Assembly (NCBI RefSeq): GCF_000956405.1
Contig: NZ_JYIV01000027.1
Span: 1-64,000, forward strand
Length of the DNA: 64,000 nucleotides
Direction of reading: 5' to 3'
DNA from: Microbacterium oxydans
GTDB lineage: Bacteria; Actinomycetota; Actinomycetes; Actinomycetales; Microbacteriaceae
The notes under the pieces: generated by a model
Told to the model about the DNA's origin: nothing
Databases searched by the model: none
Seen by the model: only the letters and a program-made list of their open reading frames with translations
Part shown: piece by piece, positions 59,771 to 64,000 of the stretch
Layout of the letters: each line of letters begins with the position of its first letter
Position numbering within the stretch: the first letter of the stretch is position 1
Translations under genes and position numbers: made by a program

Positions 59771-59869
59771 TTACTTCTTGTTGCGACGCTGGTGGCGAGT
59801 CTTGCGAAGCAGCTTGCGGTGCTTCTTCTTCGCCATGCGCTTGCGGCGCTTCTTGATGACAGAACCCAC
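59771..59869 (-). CDS. Small ribosomal subunit protein bS22 (AURKAIP1/COX24-domain, 32 aa)
   Basis: A 32-residue, extremely basic protein beginning GSVIKKRRKRMAKKKHRKLL and ending RTRHQRRNKK, essentially the same as mycobacterial bS22, which binds the small subunit near the decoding region. The start is GTG 59867-59869 with GAGG 5 nt upstream; the stop is TAA, and a UUCG hairpin terminator follows. An extended -10 box lies about 80 nt upstream. Confidence 0.93.
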   Translation of the reverse strand: MGSVIKKRRKRMAKKKHRKLLRKTRHQRRNKK

Positions 59870-59946
59870 GGAAACCTCACTAAGTCAGTGGCTGGGTGTC
59901 GCCGAAATCGGACACCCGGGTACGGGCACGGAAAATGCCTCGGGTC

Positions 59947-59955
59947 AGTCTAGCA
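59947..59955 (-). promoter_or_regulatory. Extended -10 promoter before bS22
   Basis: Minus strand TGC-TAGACT is a TGN-extended -10 box about 80 nt before the bS22 start. A -35 is not clear. The gap between the HTH gene and bS22 is about 155 bp, so bS22 may have its own transcript. Confidence 0.4.
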
Positions 59956-60025
59956 AACCCGAAGGCGTCGACTGTCACACGCGTCTCACACCCGAAGGCG
60001 GCCGATCGCGGGACAGCCGCCGACG

Positions 60026-60217
60026 TCAGCCGACGTCGGCGATAGGGCGCTGAAGCGCATCGGCCACCGCAGACTCGGGCACGCGATAGCTGCGACCGAA
60101 CCGGACGGCGGGCAGCTCCCCAGCATGAACCAGCCGGTACACGGTCATCTTGGACACGCGCATCAGCTCGGCGACCTCAGCAACCGTGAGGAATCGGACG
60201 TCAGGAACCTCGGGCAT
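60026..60217 (-). CDS. Small excisionase/BldC-like HTH DNA-binding protein
   Basis: A 63-residue MerR-like winged HTH: RFLTVAEVAELMRVSKMTVY, then RLVHAGELPAVRFGRSYRVP. Similar small regulators precede bS22 in mycobacteria (the Rv0500A/Rv0500B pair), so the order is conserved. It is not part of a phage or integrative element here. ATG 60215-60217 has AAGGGG 8 nt upstream and a TTTACA/TAGAGT promoter 20 nt further. Likely a small global regulator. Confidence 0.88.
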   Translation of the reverse strand: MPEVPDVRFLTVAEVAELMRVSKMTVYRLVHAGELPAVRFGRSYRVPESAVADALQRPIADVG

Positions 60218-60244
60218 CCCACGTACCCCTTTCTCGATGTGCAC

Positions 60245-60274
60245 ACTCTATGTGGTGGCTGGGACACGTGTAAA
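60245..60274 (-). promoter_or_regulatory. Promoter of the BldC-like gene
   Basis: Minus strand -35 TTTACA (60269-60274) and -10 TAGAGT (60245-60250), spacer 18 bp, leader about 20 nt. Confidence 0.6.
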
Positions 60275-60321
60275 CCTCTGTGACCCGTGTGATCAGTGAG
60301 GCGTAGCGATCTCACGACGAC

Positions 60322-60367
60322 AGTTCAGCAGGCGCATAGGCATTAGTTCAGCAGGCGCATAGGCATT
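60322..60367. repeat. Perfect 23-bp tandem duplication
   Basis: Bases 60322-60344 and 60345-60367 are identical and adjacent, with no mismatch, so the event is recent or maintained. It lies about 60 bp upstream of the BldC-like promoter. Confidence 0.95.
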
Positions 60368-60450
60368 CTCCGGGGTTCGCTCAATCGCGGGTGCCAGAGT
60401 CATGACAGGTCTCGTGCGGCACCGCCGAGTCCGCCCCCCGGGTGTGGGGA

Positions 60451-60508
60451 CCCGCACCTCTCCCCTGACGGCAAGCCCCCCGTGTCGTCAGGGGAGAGTC
60501 GTTGCGGG
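60451..60508. terminator. Hairpin terminator after arsR
   Basis: Perfect 13-bp stem 60458-60470/60486-60498 (CTCTCCCCTGACG/CGTCAGGGGAGAG), plus CCCGCA 60451-60456/TGCGGG 60503-60508. It directly follows the arsR stop on the minus strand. Confidence 0.75.
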
Positions 60509-60524
60509 AGAGTGCTCGAACCCG

Positions 60525-60941
60525 TCAGGCGCCGAGGCGCTTGAGAGCAGTCGCGACGACGTGCTTCGCGGAGGCCGCCGCACGTCCGACGACCTCGGCC
60601 GCATGCGCAGCACTGTCGGGCAGCGCGGCACCCGGGTATGCGATGTCGGGCGCAGCGTCACCGAAGGCATCCACCAGGAACGGGACCAGCCAGTCGTCCA
60701 CGACCTCGAGCGGCTCGACCGCGAGGCTGTAGAAGCGACGCTGCCCGTCTTCACGCACGGTGACGAGTTCGGCGTCGCGCAGCACCTTGAGATGCTTCGA
60801 CACGGTGGGCTGGCTGATACCCAGATCGGCGACGATCTGGCTGACGCTGGTGCCGGCCTCTCCTTCGGTCGTGCGCCGCAGCAGGAGCTGGAGGATGTCT
60901 CGCCTCGTACCGTCTGCGATCACGTCGAAGATGTCCGTCAT
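60525..60941 (-). CDS. ArsR-family HTH transcriptional regulator
   Basis: A 138-residue winged-helix regulator: IADGTRRDILQLLLRR, then VSQIVADLGISQPTVSKHLK and REDGQRRFYSLAVEPLEVV, the ArsR/SmtB-type helices and wing. No CXXC metal site is visible, so it is probably not a heavy-metal sensor. ATG 60939-60941 lies 6 nt from a TACCCT box (60948-60953) with no ribosome-binding site, so it is likely leaderless. Divergent from trkH and could regulate it. Confidence 0.88.
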   Translation of the reverse strand: MTDIFDVIADGTRRDILQLLLRRTTEGEAGTSVSQIVADLGISQPTVSKHLKVLRDAELVTVREDGQRRFYSLAVEPLEVVDDWLVPFLVDAFGDAAPDIAYPGAALPDSAAHAAEVVGRAAASAKHVVATALKRLGA

Positions 60942-61047
60942 GAGTTCAGGGTAGTCGTCCCCGCCACGGAGTACCATGACGAAGGCTCGGCGACAGGCGC
61001 CGTGCCGCGGCCCGAGGCAGGGCGAGCGACAACACAAGGGGGCAGCG

Positions 61048-62478
61048 ATGTCGGGCATCGTTTCGGCGTCGTCCCCGCGCGAGAGCCTGAAGAGCGCGGC
61101 CGGCTGGGTCAAGCACCTCGTCACCTCCTCGCCGTCGCGGTTCGCGATCGTGATCTTCGCGCTGTTGATCCTCGTCTTCACCGTGTTGCTCTCACTGCCC
61201 ATCGCCTCGGCGACCGGCACGGTCACCCCCCTCAGCGACGCACTGTTCACCGCTGTCTCCACCATCTGCGTGACGGGACTCGCCACCGTCGACATGGCCA
61301 ACTACTGGTCGCCGTTCGGACATGTGCTGATCTTCCTCGGCGTGAACATCGGCGCGCTGGGCGTGCTGACCCTCGCATCGCTCATGGGAATGCTGATCTC
61401 GAAGCGCCTCGGCCTGCGGGCCAAGCTGATGGCGGCAGGCGACACGAACCCGATGCGCGCGCACGGCGGCGTGGTCAACGAGAGCCAGACCGTGCGACTC
61501 GGCGAGGTCGGCCAGCTGCTCACCACGGTCGCCGTCTCGGCGCTGATCATCGAGGCCTCGCTCGCGATCCTCCTCTACCCCGCCCTCGTGATGGCCAAGG
61601 TCGACCCGATCGCGGCGCTCTGGGAGGCACCCTACTTCGCGGCGATGGCGTTCACGAACACGGGATTCGCCCCGAACGACGGTGGCGTCGCGGTCTTCGC
61701 CGACGACTACCTGGTGCTCTCGCTCCTCATGGTCGGCGTCTTCCTCGGCAGCATCGGCTTCCCGGTCATCTACACCCTCGCCAAGCACGTCTGGCATGTG
61801 AAGCGCTGGTCCCTGCACTCCAAGCTCACCATCGTCACCACCGTCCTGCTCTTCATCCTGGGTGCGGCCGTCTTCGTGATCCTCGAGTTCAACAACCCGA
61901 AGACCTTCGGCTCGATGGATGCCACCGACACCACGTTCCAAGCCTTCTTCCTCTCGGCGATGACACGCTCCGGCGGCTTCAACGTGATCGAGATGGACGA
62001 CCTGAACGGCTCGTCCCTGCTCGCGGCGAGCATGCTCATGTTCGTCGGCGGCGGCTCGGCCTCGACCGCGGGCGGGATCAAGGTGACCACCCTCGCCGTC
62101 CTCGCCATCGCCGTCTGGTCCGAGGCGAAGGGACGCCAGTCCGTCGAGGCCTTCGGCCGCCGCATCCCCAGCGACGTGCAGCGCGTCGCCCTCAGCGTCG
62201 TCGCGTGGGGAGCCACGATCGTCGCGCTGTCGACCATCGTGATCGCACAGATCACCAAGGCCGACATCAGTCATGTGCTCTTCGACGTGATCTCCGCGTT
62301 CGGCACCGTCGGCCTTTCAACGGGCCTCACCGGGGAGCTCCCGGATTCCGCCTCCTACGTCATGGCCGCGACGATCTTCATGGGCCGCGTTGGTACAGTG
62401 ACTCTCGCCGCGGCGGTCGCCGCGACGTCGCGAACGCAGTACTACTCACTGCCCGTGGAAAGGCCGATCGTTGGTTGA
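61048..62478 (+). CDS. Potassium uptake protein, TrkH/KtrB family
   Basis: A 476-residue, eight-helix-plus-pore-loop K+ channel subunit. The first selectivity-filter region is FTAVSTICVTGLATVDMANY; others are AMAFTNTGFAPNDGG, MTRSGGFNVIEMDDL and SAFGTVGLSTGLTGEL, giving the four pore loops with conserved glycines. ATG 61048 has AAGGGGG 5 nt upstream. It overlaps the downstream trkA/ktrA start, as in Ktr systems. Confidence 0.94.
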   Translation: MSGIVSASSPRESLKSAAGWVKHLVTSSPSRFAIVIFALLILVFTVLLSLPIASATGTVTPLSDALFTAVSTICVTGLATVDMANYWSPFGHVLIFLGVNIGALGVLTLASLMGMLISKRLGLRAKLMAAGDTNPMRAHGGVVNESQTVRLGEVGQLLTTVAVSALIIEASLAILLYPALVMAKVDPIAALWEAPYFAAMAFTNTGFAPNDGGVAVFADDYLVLSLLMVGVFLGSIGFPVIYTLAKHVWHVKRWSLHSKLTIVTTVLLFILGAAVFVILEFNNPKTFGSMDATDTTFQAFFLSAMTRSGGFNVIEMDDLNGSSLLAASMLMFVGGGSASTAGGIKVTTLAVLAIAVWSEAKGRQSVEAFGRRIPSDVQRVALSVVAWGATIVALSTIVIAQITKADISHVLFDVISAFGTVGLSTGLTGELPDSASYVMAATIFMGRVGTVTLAAAVAATSRTQYYSLPVERPIVG

Positions 62479-63142
62479 AGTCCTCCGGGGCGACGCTCCC
62501 GTCCTCGTCATCGGCCTCGGCCGGTTCGGTGCCGCCTGCGCCGGTGAGCTCGACCGCCTCGACCGCGAGGTGCTCGCGATCGACGACAACCTCGAGCTCG
62601 TGCAGAAGTGGTCCGACCGCGTCACGCACACCGTCCAGGCCGACGCGAAGAACATCGACGCCCTGCGCCAGATCGGTGCGCAGGACTTCCAGGTCGCGGT
62701 CGTCGCCGTCGGATCCTCGATCGAGGCTTCGGTGCTCATCACGGCGAACCTCGTCGACCTCAAGGTTCCGCAGATCTGGGCCAAAGCGGTCTCGCAGTCG
62801 CACGGCAAGATCCTGGCGCGCGTCGGCGCCAACCACGTCATCTACCCCGAACGCGAGGCCGGCGAGCGCGTCGCGCACCTCGTGAGCGGGCGGATGCTCG
62901 ACTTCATCCGCTTCGACGACGACTTCGTCCTGGCGAAGATGTACCCGCCGAAGTTCATCCGCGGCGTCGGCCTGAACGAGTCCGGCGTGCGCTCCAAGTA
63001 CAAGGTGACCGTCGTGGGTGTGAAGAGCCCGGGCAAGCCGTTCCGCTACGCCGAGGCCAACACGATCGTCACCAACCACGACCTCATCATCGTGTCCGGC
63101 ACCAACAGCGACATCGAGCGGTTCGCCGGCCTCGACCGCTGA
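62471..63142 (+). CDS. Potassium channel gating protein, TrkA/KtrA family (RCK domain)
   Basis: A 223-residue cytoplasmic gate. The Rossmann nucleotide motif is VLVIGLGRFGAACAGEL with the acidic residue in VLAIDDNLEL. A RCK_C domain follows (FIRGVGLNESGVRSKYKVTV). It binds ATP/ADP or NAD and gates the TrkH-type channel. The start is TTG 62471, which overlaps the trkH stop by 8 nt; GGAAAGG is 7 nt upstream. Coupled with trkH. Confidence 0.94.
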   Translation: MVEVLRGDAPVLVIGLGRFGAACAGELDRLDREVLAIDDNLELVQKWSDRVTHTVQADAKNIDALRQIGAQDFQVAVVAVGSSIEASVLITANLVDLKVPQIWAKAVSQSHGKILARVGANHVIYPEREAGERVAHLVSGRMLDFIRFDDDFVLAKMYPPKFIRGVGLNESGVRSKYKVTVVGVKSPGKPFRYAEANTIVTNHDLIIVSGTNSDIERFAGLDR

Positions 63143-63219
63143 CGCCTCCCTCCCGCCTTCCGGGCGACTCCCCCTCGCGGCGGATGCGCGACGCCCGGCG
63201 GCCGTGGTGGGATGGGGCC

Positions 63220-63996
63220 ATGACCGACCCCACAGCGGCCCCGCCCGTCCTCGCCCTTCGTGGGCTTCGCAAGCAGTTCGGGCAGAAGGTAGCGGTCGAC
63301 AGCCTCTCTCTCGACGTGCCGCCCGGATCCATGCTGGGGCTGCTCGGGCCGAACGGCGCAGGCAAGACCACGACACTCGCGATGGCGACCGGCCTTCTCC
63401 GCCCGGATGCGGGAACCGCCTGGGTGCTCGGCGCCGACGTCTGGCAGAACCCCGCCGAGGCGAAAGCCCGCATGGGCGTGCTCCCCGACGGCATCCGCAT
63501 GCTCGATCGCCTCAGCGGAGCGGAACTGCTGAGATACACGGGACTGCTGCGCGGCATGCCCGAGGCCGACGTCGTCTCGCGGACCGGCGACCTGCTCGAG
63601 GCACTGGGGCTCGCCGATGCGCGAGACACCCTCGTGGTGGACTACTCCGCCGGCATGCGCAAGAAGATCGGTCTGGCCTGCGCACTGATCCACGCGCCCC
63701 GACTGCTCATCCTCGACGAGCCGCTGGAGGCGGTCGATCCGGTGTCGGGCGAGACGATCCGCCAGATCCTGCGCTCGTTCGTCGACGGAGGCGGCACCGT
63801 CGTGCTGTCGAGCCACGTGATGGAGCTGGTCGAGTCGATGTGCGACCGGGTGGCCATCGTCGCCGAGGGACGCCTGCTCGCGCACGGTCCGCTCGACGAG
63901 GTGCGCGCCGGCCTCTCGCTCCAACAGCGGTTCCTCACGCTCGTGGGGGCGCACGACCTCGGGACGGAGACGCTCGCATGGTTGCGCTCCTCGTAG
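63220..63996 (+). CDS. ABC transporter ATP-binding protein (ABC-2 exporter type)
   Basis: A 258-residue ATPase. Walker A GPNGAGKT at 43-50; signature is the degenerate YSAGMRKKIGLACALI; Walker B LLILDEPLEAVDP; H-loop VVLSSHVMELVES. This form is typical of ABC-2/DrrA-type exporters of drugs, polysaccharides or antimicrobial peptides. ATG 63220 is 77 bp after trkA. It overlaps a further ATG (63978) whose product would be the permease. Confidence 0.9.
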   Translation: MTDPTAAPPVLALRGLRKQFGQKVAVDSLSLDVPPGSMLGLLGPNGAGKTTTLAMATGLLRPDAGTAWVLGADVWQNPAEAKARMGVLPDGIRMLDRLSGAELLRYTGLLRGMPEADVVSRTGDLLEALGLADARDTLVVDYSAGMRKKIGLACALIHAPRLLILDEPLEAVDPVSGETIRQILRSFVDGGGTVVLSSHVMELVESMCDRVAIVAEGRLLAHGPLDEVRAGLSLQQRFLTLVGAHDLGTETLAWLRSS

Positions 63997-64000
63997 GTCT
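63978..64000 (+). CDS. Start of the partner gene of the ABC ATPase (truncated by window end)
   Basis: ATG 63978 lies in another frame, overlaps the ATPase stop by 19 nt, and GGAG stands 8 nt upstream. The visible residues MVALLVGL are hydrophobic, as expected for a permease. Only eight codons are visible, so this is an inference from layout. Confidence 0.45.

Larger units (their letters stand above)
60218..60524. other. 307-bp gene-free stretch
   Basis: It holds the BldC-like promoter, a perfect 23-bp tandem duplication (60322-60367) and a hairpin (60451-60508) that would terminate the arsR transcript. I see no open frame with coding character and no RNA gene in it. Confidence 0.7.

Noticed and set aside
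60026..60217. Excisionase of an integrated element
   Set aside because: There is no integrase, no att-like repeat pair and no phage gene nearby, and the pairing with bS22 points to a housekeeping regulator.

Overview
The window reads as chromosomal DNA of a high-GC Gram-positive actinobacterium, most likely Microbacteriaceae and plausibly Microbacterium. The support is the G/C-ending codon use, actinobacterial RpoB/RpoC, a 32-residue bS22 ribosomal protein next to a small HTH gene (the arrangement known from mycobacteria), menaquinone genes, a ResBC/CcdA cytochrome c system and many TANNNT boxes 6-7 nt before start codons (leaderless transcripts). I see no phage, IS element, CRISPR array, tRNA or rRNA. 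About 65 genes are supported.

Layout. 1-425: the 3' end of an unknown gene. 707-8166 (minus): rpoC and rpoB behind a clear promoter. 8466-13936 (minus): a peptide-type ABC importer (binding lipoprotein, two permeases, fused double ATPase). 14100-15020 (plus): a PfkB sugar kinase. 15069-20588 (minus): a five-gene sugar operon (binding lipoprotein, two permeases, GH3 hexosaminidase, RpiR regulator), plausibly for cell-wall amino sugars. 20738-24123 (plus): LCP protein, methyltransferase-like protein, TPR-like protein and SprT-like metalloprotein. 24131-30344 (minus): DUF3054, ComB-like phosphatase, an FtsX/LolD-type ABC pair with an adjacent NarL-type two-component pair, and a methyltransferase. 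30388-34988: menE, menB, a HAAS/PadR pair and menC. 35013-40533: TetR, twin operator palindromes, an MMPL transporter carrying a degenerate ABC-ATPase-like tail, and a YhgE/Pip-type protein.

40541-41500 holds a 16-unit heptamer array and a 2H phosphoesterase gene flanked by two related long hairpins. 41521-45822 (minus): resA, ccdA, resB, ccsB. 45886-47248: divergent merR and thioredoxin-reductase-like genes sharing a perfect operator. 47316-48321 (minus): histidine phosphatase and a small membrane protein. 48465-50246: aspS. 50345-51175 (minus): a TauE/SafE permease. 51254-55858 (plus): GNAT and a polyamine/aminophosphonate-type ABC importer. 55947-56123: DUF1508. 56224-58626 (minus): a polar amino acid ABC importer. 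58798-60217 (minus): Dabb, glutaredoxin-like, rhodanese, bS22 and HTH genes. 60525-63142: ArsR and a TrkH/TrkA potassium system. 63220-64000: an ABC ATPase and the start of a further gene.

The observations most worth following are the MMPL transporter with its Walker-A-less ATPase tail, its Pip partner and twin TetR operators; the dispersed nested-hairpin family with a GAGACC/GGTCTC core; the heptamer array; and the abundance of leaderless starts.
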